64,000 nt of DNA from Octadecabacter sp. SW4 (GCF_008065155.1 NZ_CP042819.1:2232001-2296000); one strand, 5' to 3'. Counted from the stretch's first letter, positions 9,248 to 17,312 are shown. The notes: generated from the sequence alone by a model not told the origin. Translations and numbers: made by a program.

Positions 9248-10596
9248 GCGCCGCCTCCTTCGCGGTTGACGATATCAAATGTGCCGCCCTGTGCCTGGGC
9301 AACCTCCTGAACGATCGTCAGCCCAAGGCCCGAGCCAACAATATCTCCCACGTTCTCACCCCGCTGAAACCGGTCCGTCAGCGCCTTTGCCCCCGATAGC
9401 CCGCGCCCGCGGTCCAGCACACAGATTTTTGCGGCGCCGTCTGTGGTTGTCAGGGCAATATCCACCTGCGTGTCAGGCGCGCCGTATTTGATTGCGTTAT
9501 CAATCAGATTGCGCAGCGCGCTTTCCAGCAACAACCGATCACCGGTAACGGCAACAAGATCATCCGGCACATCCAGCGCAATCGCGATCTCGCGCAGATC
9601 GGCGGTGGGTTCAAAGGTGCGGGCGATATCGCGGGTCAACGCCCCCAGATCAACGCGTTCATCGGTGCGCTGATCGGTGCGGTAAACCACGGTCGCGTGA
9701 TCCAGCAACTGCCCCGCCGAACGGGCCGACCCATCCACCGCACGCACAACACTGCGCAGGGCGGCGCGGGTCGCGTCATCATCGGTCTGGCGCAGGGCGA
9801 TTTCCGCCTGCGCGCGCACCGTGGCAAGGGGCGTGCGAATATGATGCGCGGCCTCGGCGATGAATGTTTCGGTGCGCGACAAGGCCCCGCCAAGGCGGGT
9901 GATAAACCCGTTCAGCGCAGTGACAAACGGCGCCAGTTCGCGTGGAACATCACGGTGGATCGGGCGCAGGTCTTGCGGGCCGCGTCGGCCCACGGCCTCG
10001 GCCAGACGGTTGATCGGGCGCAGCACGGTGCCCGCCGTGACAATCGACAGCAGGGTGGCCACCACGAAGAACCCCAGCCCCAACGCCGCCGCACGATTCG
10101 CCATTGTCGCCACGATCACCGCCTGCCCCTGCCGGGTCTGGCCGACCAGTATCACCGCTTCAACCGCGCGCCCGTCGACCAACACCGTGCGCGACACCGC
10201 CGCGATCCGCAGATCGACGTCGCGAAAGCTGCGCGTGTAATAACGCGGCTCGAGCGTGGCGGCACCTCCTTCGGGAGGCGGCAAATCATCATAGCCGGTG
10301 ATCGTTTCGGCCCCGACCATGATGCGGTAAAACACGCGGTCCTGCCCGATCGCCCCCAGCATGGAAAAGGCGGTATAGGGGATATCGACCTCGATCCCGT
10401 CCTCGCCGCCGCGAATTTCCTCGGCGATGGTGGTGGTCGCCGCGCCAAGAATGCTGTCCTGGGTGGTTTCAACGGCGGCATCGGCCACGGTGCGCACCGA
10501 CAGATACAACAGCCCCGACAACAGCGCCGCAACCACCACCAGCTGCACCACAAGCCGCTGGCGAATCGATGGGGCGGACCGGCGCGCGCGGCTCAT
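9217..10596 (-). CDS. Sensor histidine kinase, TctE-like
   Basis: A 459-residue two-component kinase. It has a first membrane helix at about 17-37, a periplasmic sensing domain to about 165, and a second helix (GLGFFVVATLLSIVTAGTVL) followed by HAMP. The HisKA domain has the phospho-accepting His in AEAAHHIRTPLATVRAQ. The ATPase domain has the N box (LIDNAIKYG), G1 (DRGRGLSG) and G2 (GSGLGLTIV). The architecture matches TctE, the sensor for tricarboxylate uptake. Its start overlaps the response regulator stop by 4 nt (ATGA), and its end overlaps the binding protein. It probably controls the divergent tctCBA operon. Confidence 0.88.
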   Translation of the reverse strand: MSRARRSAPSIRQRLVVQLVVVAALLSGLLYLSVRTVADAAVETTQDSILGAATTTIAEEIRGGEDGIEVDIPYTAFSMLGAIGQDRVFYRIMVGAETITGYDDLPPPEGGAATLEPRYYTRSFRDVDLRIAAVSRTVLVDGRAVEAVILVGQTRQGQAVIVATMANRAAALGLGFFVVATLLSIVTAGTVLRPINRLAEAVGRRGPQDLRPIHRDVPRELAPFVTALNGFITRLGGALSRTETFIAEAAHHIRTPLATVRAQAEIALRQTDDDATRAALRSVVRAVDGSARSAGQLLDHATVVYRTDQRTDERVDLGALTRDIARTFEPTADLREIAIALDVPDDLVAVTGDRLLLESALRNLIDNAIKYGAPDTQVDIALTTTDGAAKICVLDRGRGLSGAKALTDRFQRGENVGDIVGSGLGLTIVQEVAQAQGGTFDIVNREGGGACAILQFPLS

Positions 10597-11258
10597 GACT
10601 GGGTCAGCCGGTAGCCGACACCGCGCACGGTTTCGATCCGCGCCGCACTTCCGTCCAGTTTGCGGCGCAAACGACCGACGTAAACCTCTATGGCGTTATC
10701 GCTAACAGATTCGGCATAGGAAAACAGCCGGTCGTATAACTGGGCCTTGGAAAATATCCGGTCAGGCGCCGACAAAAGCACCTCGAACAGGCGCAATTCG
10801 CGGTTGCGCAATTCGCGCGCGACCCCGTTTACCATCACCGTCGCACTCAAGGGATCGAACACCAGATCGCCATAGCTGCGCGTGGTCTGGGCCGCCCCCG
10901 AACGACGACGCAACACCGCACGAACACGCGCTTCTAACTCGGCGAAATCAAAGGGTTTCGTGACGTAATCATCAGCCCCGCTATCCAGCAGGGCCACCCT
11001 GTCGGACACGGCCGAGCGCGCCGTCATGATGATCACCGGCGTGTCGCGTTTGGCGCGCCGGTGGGCGGCCAGAAAATCGCGCCCGTCACCATCGGGCAGC
11101 ATGATATCAAGCAAGATCAGATCATAGCTCGCCGAGCCCAGGTGATCCGCAGCACTTTCCAGTGTCGCCGCCCAATCGACCCCGTGCCCGTCCATGCTCA
11201 GGCGGGTCTGCACCGACTGTGCAAGGTCGGCGTTATCTTCGACCAACAAAAAACGCAT
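10593..11258 (-). CDS. OmpR-family response regulator, TctD-like
   Basis: A 221-residue regulator. The receiver domain (1-115) has the phosphorylated Asp51 in LILLDIMLPDGDG and the conserved Lys in VTKPF. The winged-helix DNA-binding domain (about 125-221) ends with the usual NAIEVYVGRLRRKLDG...IETVRGVGYRL. It pairs with the downstream kinase (4-nt overlap). It faces tctC across a 128-bp region that carries 11-bp-spaced direct repeats expected for an OmpR-type dimer. The start at 11258 fits the canonical MRFLLVEDN opening. Confidence 0.9.
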   Translation of the reverse strand: MRFLLVEDNADLAQSVQTRLSMDGHGVDWAATLESAADHLGSASYDLILLDIMLPDGDGRDFLAAHRRAKRDTPVIIMTARSAVSDRVALLDSGADDYVTKPFDFAELEARVRAVLRRRSGAAQTTRSYGDLVFDPLSATVMVNGVARELRNRELRLFEVLLSAPDRIFSKAQLYDRLFSYAESVSDNAIEVYVGRLRRKLDGSAARIETVRGVGYRLTQS

Positions 11259-11288
11259 CACCCCCCCTTTTTGTCTATTTTTTGCCCG

Positions 11289-11324
11289 TGACAGGTTCGT
11301 GTCAGGTTGAAGCGAAAACCTGAC
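11289..11324. promoter_or_regulatory. Probable TctD-type operator: tandem and inverted repeats
   Basis: Two direct copies of TGWCAGGTTSR occur back to back at 11289-11299 and 11300-11310, an 11-bp period that is one helical turn. An inverted copy, AACCTGAC, at 11317-11324 forms an 8-bp dyad with GTCAGGTT (11301-11308). The elements lie between the divergent response regulator and tctC. Direct repeats at about 11 bp are typical for OmpR/PhoB-class regulators, so binding by the neighbouring regulator is a reasonable inference. Confidence 0.55.
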
Positions 11325-11333
11325 GTTCTGCAA

Positions 11334-11359
11334 GGGGCCGTCACAATCGGAACGGCCCC
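11334..11359 (+). other. Hairpin in the tctC leader
   Basis: GGGGCCGT (11334-11341) and ACGGCCCC (11352-11359) form a perfect 8-bp stem with a 10-nt loop, 27 bp before the tctC start and just ahead of its ribosome-binding site. It could stabilise the 5' end of the message or modulate translation. It has no U tract, so it is not a standard terminator. Confidence 0.4.
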
Positions 11360-11386
11360 GCAACGATCTCTGGGAGGAGACATACC

Positions 11387-12346
11387 ATGAATACCACTTT
11401 CAAGGCGCTGGTTACCGGCGTCGTCATGACCCTTGGCACATCGGCCACGGCGGCCGAGTGTATCGCGCCCGCCAACCCCGGCGGCGGTTGGGATTTCACC
11501 TGCCGTCAGATTGGCAAGATCCTGTTTGACATCGGCGAAGTCGACAGCCCCGTGCAGGTCACCAATATGGCGGGCGCTGGCGGCGGGTTGGCATTCAGCC
11601 ACGTTGTCACCGAACGCTCCAATGATGCCGATTTGATCGTCGCCGCGTCCTCGGCAACAACCACCCGTCTGGCGCAGAACGCCTATGGTGGCGCAACGGC
11701 CGATCAGGTGCGTTTCGTCGGTGCAATCGGTGCTGATCCGGGCGTGATAGTCGTCGCCGCTGACAGCCCGTTCATGACGCTGAACGATCTGGTTGATGCC
11801 GCACTGGCCGATCCGGGTTCGGTTGCCTTTGCCGGCGGTTCCGCCGTTGGCGGGTTTGACCACCTCAAGCCGCTGCAAATCCTCAAGGCCGCCGGTCTCG
11901 AAGACATCACGCAAATCAAATACATCGGTGTTGACGGTGGCGCGGATGCGATCACCCAGACTGTCGGTGGCTTTACCCAGGCGATGACAGGCGACATGTC
12001 CGAAATCGTCGGCTTTATCGAAGCGGGCGAAGTGCGTGTGCTGGCCGTTCTGACCGAAGAGCGCGTGCCCGGTTTCGAAGACATCCCAACCGCGCGCGAG
12101 CAGGGCTATGACGTGGTCGCCGTGAACTGGCGTGGTCTCTATGTCCCCAAGGACATCTCGGACGAGGAGTTCCAGGTTTGGGCTGATCGTCTGGCCGCCG
12201 TTGCCGCAAGCGACGAATGGCAGCAGGCCATGCGCGATAATGGTCTGGCACCCTTCACCAAGGTTGGTGCGGACTTCCAGACCTGGATTGACGGTGTTGT
12301 GGCCTCGACCGAGGAACTCAGCCGTGAAATCGGTGTGATCCAGTAA
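11387..12346 (+). CDS. tctC: Tripartite tricarboxylate transporter substrate-binding protein
   Basis: A 319-residue periplasmic protein with a signal peptide (MTLGTSATAAE, cleavage about residue 23). It has the Bug/TctC fold: PANPGGGWDFTCRQIGKILF near the mature N-terminus is the conserved ligand-binding loop, and VTNMAGAGGGLAFSHV follows. It captures a carboxylic acid for the TctAB permease. A strong GGGAGGAG lies 8 bases upstream. It is first in a five-gene operon with 1-nt to 8-nt spacings or overlaps (tctC, tctB, tctA, atuA-like, DUF4387). The ligand is not determinable from sequence. Confidence 0.9.
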   Translation: MNTTFKALVTGVVMTLGTSATAAECIAPANPGGGWDFTCRQIGKILFDIGEVDSPVQVTNMAGAGGGLAFSHVVTERSNDADLIVAASSATTTRLAQNAYGGATADQVRFVGAIGADPGVIVVAADSPFMTLNDLVDAALADPGSVAFAGGSAVGGFDHLKPLQILKAAGLEDITQIKYIGVDGGADAITQTVGGFTQAMTGDMSEIVGFIEAGEVRVLAVLTEERVPGFEDIPTAREQGYDVVAVNWRGLYVPKDISDEEFQVWADRLAAVAASDEWQQAMRDNGLAPFTKVGADFQTWIDGVVASTEELSREIGVIQ

Positions 12347-12347
12347 G

Positions 12348-12791
12348 ATGTCACGCATGTCAGACCGCATTTTTGGTCTGGCCATGATTTGTGTGGCGCT
12401 CGTGTATATCGCGAGCGCCATGCAAATTCAGGTCAGTTTCCTTACCGATCCGATTGGTTCCAAGGCCTTTCCGATTGGTGTCGCGTCGATCGCCATCATC
12501 TGCTGCGTGGTGATGATCCTGCGCCCCGACGAAGAACCGGACTGGCCGGTCCTGTGGACGGTCGTGTCCATCTTTATCTCGATCGGGCTGCTGGTCGCCT
12601 ATGCCTACGCACTGCGCCCGCTGGGGTTCCTGATCCCGACGGCCATCGTTGCAGGCGCGCTAAGCTACCAGATCAACCCCAAGCCCGCCTTGGCGGCGCT
12701 GACTGGTCTTGGCCTGTCTGTCGGGTTGTTCGTGCTGTTCAAATTCGTGCTTGATCTGGGCCTTGTGGCCTTTCCCAAGGGGTGGTTCTGA
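12348..12791 (+). CDS. tctB: Tripartite tricarboxylate transporter small membrane subunit TctB
   Basis: A 147-residue protein with four hydrophobic segments. It matches the small, poorly conserved TctB subunit by size, topology and position between tctC and tctA. A second in-frame ATG at 12357 is an alternative start. The stop TGA shares its A with the tctA ATG, implying coupled translation. Confidence 0.85.
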   Translation: MSRMSDRIFGLAMICVALVYIASAMQIQVSFLTDPIGSKAFPIGVASIAIICCVVMILRPDEEPDWPVLWTVVSIFISIGLLVAYAYALRPLGFLIPTAIVAGALSYQINPKPALAALTGLGLSVGLFVLFKFVLDLGLVAFPKGWF

Positions 12792-14323
12792 TGGAACTTG
12801 TCGACAATCTTGCGCTGGGATTTTCCATCGCCTTTTCGCCCTACACGCTGATGCTGGCCGTTCTGGGCTGCTTTATCGGCACCATTGTCGGCGCGCTGCC
12901 CGGGCTTGGCCCCAGCAACGGCGTGGCGATCATGATCCCAATCACCTTTTCGATGGGTCTTGGCGCGGTGCCTGCCCTCGTTCTGCTGACGGCGATTTAT
13001 TACGGCGCGATGTATGGCGGGCGGATCAGTTCGATCCTGCTCAACATTCCGGGCGATGAACCGGCCCTGATGACCACGCTTGATGGCTATCCGATGGCCA
13101 AGAACGGGCGCGCCAGCGATGCGCTGGTGATTTCCGGTGTGGCCAGTTTCGTCGGTGCATTTCTGGCAACCATCGGGTTGATGCTGCTGGCCCCGATCCT
13201 CAGCCGGGTCGCCTATGAATTTGGCCCCGGTGAATATTTTGCGCTTTATCTGCTGGCCTTTGCCACCCTGGGCGGCATTTCCAGCAACAATCAGGCCAAG
13301 GCGGCGCTGGCCTCTTGCATCGGTCTGATGATTGCGATGATCGGCCTTGATCCCAATTCCGGCCTGCCGCGCCTGACGGGCGGCAATCTGCACCTTTATG
13401 ACGGCATCGACTTTCTGGTCGCCATCGTCGGCTTGTTCGCCGTGTCCGAGATTTTCTTTTTCATCGAAAGCCACGGGAAATCCTCGGCTGTTGGTGTGCT
13501 GGTGGGCAAGGTCCGCGTGCCTTGGGGCGATATCTGGGCGACCCGCTGGACCATGCTGCGGTCCAGTTTCGTGGGCTTTTTTGCCGGCGTCCTGCCCGGT
13601 GCGGGGGCCAGTCTGGGCAGCTTCATGACCTATATGATGGAGAAATCCATCGCCGGTGATAAGGGCGGTTTTGGCACTGGTGTGCCCAAGGGCGTCGCCG
13701 CCCCCGAAGCCGGCAATAACGCCGCCGCCGGTGGCGCGCTGGTGCCGATGCTGACGCTGGGTGTGCCCGGCTCTGGCACCACGGCGGTGCTGCTGGCTGT
13801 GCTTGTCACGCTGAACATCACGCCGGGCCCGACGCTGTTTACAGAACGTCCCGATGTGGTCTGGGGGCTGATTGCATCCCTGCTCATCGCCAACTTCGTG
13901 CTGTTGTTCATGAACGTGCCGATGGTGAAAATCTTTGTGCGCGTCTTGCAGGTGCCGCCCGCGATCCTGTTACCGGGTGTGACGATGGTCAGTTTCGTTG
14001 GCATCTATTCCCTGACGGGCAGCTATTTCGACCTGTTGTTGGTCGTCGCCTTTGGGGTGCTGGGCTATCTGTTGCGCAAGCTGGATATTCCGACGGTGCC
14101 GGTGATCCTTGGGATTTTGCTGGGCCATCAGATGGAAAAGCAGCTGCGTGATGCGATGGTGCTGTCGGACGGCAGCGCATGGGGGCTGATCTATACCAGA
14201 CCCAGCGACCCGACCGATCTGTCGCTGATCGCGCTTGGCCTTCTGATTGCGGCTGTTGTTGGATTTGTTGCACCGATCTTCCTGCGCAAGGTCCTGAAAA
14301 AACCACAGGCGGTGACGGACTGA
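12791..14323 (+). CDS. tctA: Tripartite tricarboxylate transporter large permease TctA
   Basis: A 510-residue inner-membrane permease with about 12 hydrophobic segments. The family motif GALPGLGPSNGVAIMIP is near residues 33-50. The internal repeat GVLPGAGASLGSFMTYMMEK occurs in the second half, followed by GVAAPEAGNNAAAGGALVPMLTLGVPGSGT, a hallmark of TctA. It imports the acid captured by TctC using an ion gradient. The start at 12791 was chosen over an in-frame GTG at 12782 because it gives the TGATG junction with tctB. The stop again overlaps the next start by 1 nt. Confidence 0.93.
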   Translation: MELVDNLALGFSIAFSPYTLMLAVLGCFIGTIVGALPGLGPSNGVAIMIPITFSMGLGAVPALVLLTAIYYGAMYGGRISSILLNIPGDEPALMTTLDGYPMAKNGRASDALVISGVASFVGAFLATIGLMLLAPILSRVAYEFGPGEYFALYLLAFATLGGISSNNQAKAALASCIGLMIAMIGLDPNSGLPRLTGGNLHLYDGIDFLVAIVGLFAVSEIFFFIESHGKSSAVGVLVGKVRVPWGDIWATRWTMLRSSFVGFFAGVLPGAGASLGSFMTYMMEKSIAGDKGGFGTGVPKGVAAPEAGNNAAAGGALVPMLTLGVPGSGTTAVLLAVLVTLNITPGPTLFTERPDVVWGLIASLLIANFVLLFMNVPMVKIFVRVLQVPPAILLPGVTMVSFVGIYSLTGSYFDLLLVVAFGVLGYLLRKLDIPTVPVILGILLGHQMEKQLRDAMVLSDGSAWGLIYTRPSDPTDLSLIALGLLIAAVVGFVAPIFLRKVLKKPQAVTD

Positions 14324-15669
14324 TGGTGCGTGTTCTGGTGCCCTCCGGCGCCCTTGGGCTGGGCTATGACAAGGATGCACTTGCGCGCGCTGTCGCCGCC
14401 GCGCCCGATCTGATCGCTATTGACGGGGGGTCCACCGATAGCGGGCCGTCCTATCTGGGGCGGGGCGTGTCGAAATACGCGCGCGCCGCCACCAAGGCCG
14501 AATGGCGCGGGCTGATCGAGGCGCGCGCCATCGCGGGCGTGCCGCTGGTGATCGGCACGGCCGGCACCTGCGGGGCCGACAGCGCCGTGGACTGGCTTTA
14601 TGACATCACCGTCGAAATCCTGCACGAGCTGGGCCAAACCGCCAGGATCGCCGTGCTGAAATCCGGCCAACCCGCCGCGCGGATCAAATCCGCGCTGGCA
14701 GCAGGCGGTATCACACCCCTGCCCCACGCGCCCGACATTGATGCGGACGTGATCGACGCCTGCACCCATATCGTCGCCCTTGCAGGGGCCGAACAAATTG
14801 CTGCGGCGCTGGACACGGGCGCCGATATCGTCATCGCGGGCCGCACCACCGACACCGCGATCATCGCCGCCCTGCCGATCATGCGCGGCGACCACACGGG
14901 GGCGGCATGGCATGGCGCGAAAATTGGTGAATGTGGCGCACTTTGTGCGACCAACCCGCAATCAGGCGTGATCTTGGTGGATTTTGACGCCACCGGCTTC
15001 ATCATCACCCCGATGGCCGAGGGCGCGCATGCCACGCCCCACACGGTCAGCGCGCATATGCTCTACGAAAATTCAGACCCGTTTATCCTGTTTGAACCAG
15101 GTGGCCATCTGGACGTGACGCATGCCCGTTACAGCGCTCTTGATGACACCCGTGTGCGGGTCGAAGGGTCGGTCTGGGTGCCCTCTGATCGCTATACGGT
15201 GAAACTCGAAGGGGCGCGGATCACCGGTTATCAAACCGTGGTCATGGCCCTGCTGCGGGATCGCCGCTATGTCACCCACGTGCAGGCGTGGTGCGATGAT
15301 ATCGCCGCGAAACACGCCGCCAAGGTGGCGGATCGTCTGGGCGACATCGCCTATGGGCTGGAATTGCGCATCATCGGGCAGGACGCGACCCTTGGGGCGC
15401 TGGAAAACCGCGCCGCCGATCTGGTCGAGGTCGGCGTCATGGCCGTCGTCACCGCCCCTGATCAGGCCACCGCCAACGATATCGCCAAACTGCTCAACCC
15501 TTACCTGCTGCATCACCCGCTGACGCGGGACGAAGAACAGCCGACATTCGCCTTTCCGTTCTCACCCGCCGAAATCGACCGCGGGGCGGCTTATGAATTC
15601 TGCCTGAACCACGTGATGACGCTGGCCGACCCGATGGATGCTTTCACCCTGGAGGTGCGCGATGTCTGA
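14323..15669 (+). CDS. AtuA-family protein (acyclic terpene utilisation N-terminal domain, DUF1446)
   Basis: A 448-residue protein. The N-terminal region (IAIDGGSTDSGPSYLGRG, about 32-49; VIGTAGTCGADSAVDWLYD, about 78-96; IVIAGRTTDTAIIAALP) matches the AtuA/DUF1446 domain. AtuA of Pseudomonas is required for growth on citronellol and geraniol, but its chemistry is undefined. Here it is translationally coupled to tctA (TGATG) and overlaps a DUF4387 gene by 8 nt. A role in metabolising the acid imported by TctCBA is inferred from the operon. No signal peptide is seen, so it is cytosolic. Confidence 0.82.
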   Translation: MVRVLVPSGALGLGYDKDALARAVAAAPDLIAIDGGSTDSGPSYLGRGVSKYARAATKAEWRGLIEARAIAGVPLVIGTAGTCGADSAVDWLYDITVEILHELGQTARIAVLKSGQPAARIKSALAAGGITPLPHAPDIDADVIDACTHIVALAGAEQIAAALDTGADIVIAGRTTDTAIIAALPIMRGDHTGAAWHGAKIGECGALCATNPQSGVILVDFDATGFIITPMAEGAHATPHTVSAHMLYENSDPFILFEPGGHLDVTHARYSALDDTRVRVEGSVWVPSDRYTVKLEGARITGYQTVVMALLRDRRYVTHVQAWCDDIAAKHAAKVADRLGDIAYGLELRIIGQDATLGALENRAADLVEVGVMAVVTAPDQATANDIAKLLNPYLLHHPLTRDEEQPTFAFPFSPAEIDRGAAYEFCLNHVMTLADPMDAFTLEVRDV

Positions 15670-15964
15670 ACTGGGCCAGATCGTCGAAAAAGTGCGCAGC
15701 AAGAACGCCGGGCCATTCTGGCTGACCATCGACATTTTTTGCGGCACGCCGAATGCCTTTGCGCGGGTGCAGGGCGGTGTATCGACGGACCGCATCGCGC
15801 AGCTGTTTCAAACCACGCCTGACCAAATCAAGCGGTTCGATATTCCCGATCTGAACGTGGTGAAATTCAGCATGCCGCGCCCCGCGATCCAGGGCACCGT
15901 CAGCGACCGTGACATGCATGGTGCGGGCTGGGCGGCACTCGTTGCCGAACTCGAGGTGAATTAA
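15662..15964 (+). CDS. DUF4387 family protein, partner of the AtuA-like protein
   Basis: A 100-residue protein of the DUF4387 type: SKNAGPFWLTIDIFC near the N-terminus and FDIPDLNVVKFSMPRPAIQG...SDRDMHGAG in the second half. DUF4387 genes habitually follow AtuA/DUF1446 genes, and in some proteins the two are fused, so this is probably a small subunit of the same enzyme. It overlaps the preceding gene by 8 nt and ends the operon. Catalytic role unknown. Confidence 0.82.
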   Translation: MSELGQIVEKVRSKNAGPFWLTIDIFCGTPNAFARVQGGVSTDRIAQLFQTTPDQIKRFDIPDLNVVKFSMPRPAIQGTVSDRDMHGAGWAALVAELEVN

Positions 15965-16071
15965 CGGCGGCGCGCCAGCTTGCCCAGCATCGGCCCCAAC
16001 AGCCACGGCGGCGGCAGGTGCAGCGCTTAGAATGCGGCCAGGCCAACACCAGAAATCAGCAAATGAGGGGA
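15961..16071 (-). pseudogene. Possible 3' remnant of a lost gene beside tRNA-His
   Basis: On the minus strand, 21 sense codons (ALHLPPPWLLGPMLGKLARRR) end in TAA at 15961-15963. They are preceded in frame by another TAA (16027-16029) and, before that, by hydrophobic codons reaching the tRNA gene. The stop overlaps the DUF4387 stop by 4 nt, the same geometry seen at intact convergent pairs in this window. This suggests the tail of a former gene, but the stretch is too short to identify and may be chance. Confidence 0.22.
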
Positions 16072-16148
16072 TGGTACCGCCTCCCCGGCTTGAACGGGGG
16101 ACCCCTGGTTCCACAAACCAGTGCTCTAACCAACTGAGCTAAGGCGGC
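16072..16148 (-). tRNA. tRNA-His (anticodon GTG)
   Basis: A full cloverleaf on the minus strand: acceptor GCCGCCT/AGGCGGT, D arm GCTC...GAGC, anticodon stem CTGGT/ACCAG with loop TTGTGGA (anticodon GTG), T arm CCCCG-TTCAAGC-CGGGG, and encoded CCA. The first acceptor pair is G1-U72, the discriminator is A73, and the base before G1 is U. The extra G at -1 that marks tRNA-His in most organisms is therefore not encoded. Confidence 0.95.
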
Positions 16149-16280
16149 ACACGAGGGGGATTTAGCGCCCCCGCCCCGCGATTGCAAGCCACCAGTTGCG
16201 GCAATTGTGCGCCGCCTAGCCCTTGCCAATCCGGCCCGCCCCGCGCTAAGCCCGTGGCCAGACCAACACCGGAGGCCGCT

Positions 16281-16466
16281 ATGGGCATCGACACCGAACG
16301 CGACATCGAAGCCAACCTGCAAATCGGCCCAACCGATCACGGCATGGTGCGCATTTTCGTCGAAGGCAACGGCATCGAAATTCCGATGGATTTTGACCCC
16401 GACGAGGCCGTAGAGATCGCCGAGGAAATCATGACCGCCGCCAAGGCCGCCCGTTTGATCAAATAA
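16281..16466 (+). CDS. DUF6324-like small conserved protein
   Basis: A 61-residue acidic protein: DTERDIEANLQIGPTDHGMVRIF, then EIPMDFDPDEAVEIAEEI and an Ala-rich helical C-terminus. It matches a small Rhodobacterales family I recall as DUF6324. The start at 16281 has a GGAGG 5 bases upstream. Function is unknown. The following 281 bp, up to the mmcB stop, show no convincing gene; one 21-codon frame at about 16540-16605 was seen but has no support. Confidence 0.68.
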   Translation: MGIDTERDIEANLQIGPTDHGMVRIFVEGNGIEIPMDFDPDEAVEIAEEIMTAAKAARLIK

Positions 16467-16747
16467 AGACTGACGCATCGGGCGTTTCACCCCTGCCAAC
16501 GCCCCTTTTCGCCTGCCTGTTTGATCGGCGGGGGATGGGATGTTTCGACTCTTCAAAACCGGCGAAAAATCGGGCGGTTTCTCGACGACCGTGATGGGCG
16601 CGTAAATTTTTGGAGCCTCGGCGCGCGCCCCGCCCGGCCCAGTGCAAACCTCGCTTGGGGCGGGCAACCTGATCGCCCACCTATCAGACGAAAAACGCAA
16701 AGTGCCGAACATGTGCTGGTGCAGCCCACGGCTGATGAAACCGCGCG

Positions 16748-17244
16748 CTATGGCTGCGCAAGGCTGAACACGCGGCTGGGGCGCGGATCACGCAGGGATT
16801 GCAGACGCAGCGCCGTCGTTCGCGCGAATTTCTGCACCATGACCTTGCGCCGGGCCGGGGGGAGTTTGCTTTCCGGTCCCATCCGCAGGATTTCCGCGTC
16901 ATAGGCATCGGCGATGATCAGCCCTGTATTTTCGGGCAGCAGGTCGGTCGGAAAATCACTGTCCACCGCCCAAAAAACCTGTCGCACCATTCCAGATAGC
17001 CCTGCCATTTGCTGTCGGACTGATAATCGGCACGGGAAGATTTGCATTCGATCACCCAGACCTCGCCCTTGGGGCCAAGGGCCATGACATCGACCCGCAG
17101 GCCCGATGTGGGCACCAGTTCTTCGACGCTGACAAAATTGTGGCCCAGCAAGTGCCGGCAGACCCCGCGCGCCAGCCGCTGACCGGGCTGCATCGCCTCC
17201 AACAGGGTATCAGTGGTGACATCGTGCTGCATGGGGACAAACAT
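16748..17244 (-). pseudogene. mmcB: MmcB family DNA repair protein, frameshifted
   Basis: Two minus-strand frames together make one MmcB-like protein (about 160 residues). The N-terminal part runs from a Met at 17244 or 17232 (MQHDVTTDTLLEAM...LVPTSGLRVDVMALGPKGEVWVIECKSSRADYQSDSKWQGY) to LEWCDRFF. The C-terminal part (WAVDSDFPTDLLPENTGLIIADAYDAEIL...) continues in another frame. The break is at a run of six A on plus (about 16972-16977); one more base would restore FFWAVDSDFP. MmcB is a nuclease-fold protein linked to DNA-damage tolerance in alphaproteobacteria. The ECK-type nuclease motif is intact. It may be a true pseudogene or a homopolymer error. Confidence 0.8.
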
Positions 17245-17282
17245 GAACAATAGGTGAACAAAAAGCAAGATGCGATCCGTGG

Positions 17283-17312
17283 TTGACACGATACCTTTTG
17301 GTATCCTATAAG
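17283..17312 (+). promoter_or_regulatory. Sigma-70 promoter with embedded ArsR-type operator
   Basis: TTGACA (17283-17288) and TATAAG (17307-17312) are separated by 18 bp. The spacer is filled by a perfect dyad, GATACC-TTTT-GGTATC (17290-17305). A near-copy in the opposite sense, GTTTC/GATAC-like, follows at about 17317-17332. Transcription should begin near 17319, so the ATG at 17315 cannot be used and the ATG at 17348 is the start. The operator position implies repression by blocking polymerase, probably autoregulation by the ArsR protein. Confidence 0.75.

Noticed and set aside
16521..16904. 127-codon plus-strand frame overlapping the mmcB 3' half
   Set aside because: It runs antisense to the conserved mmcB tail and has no family features or ribosome-binding site.
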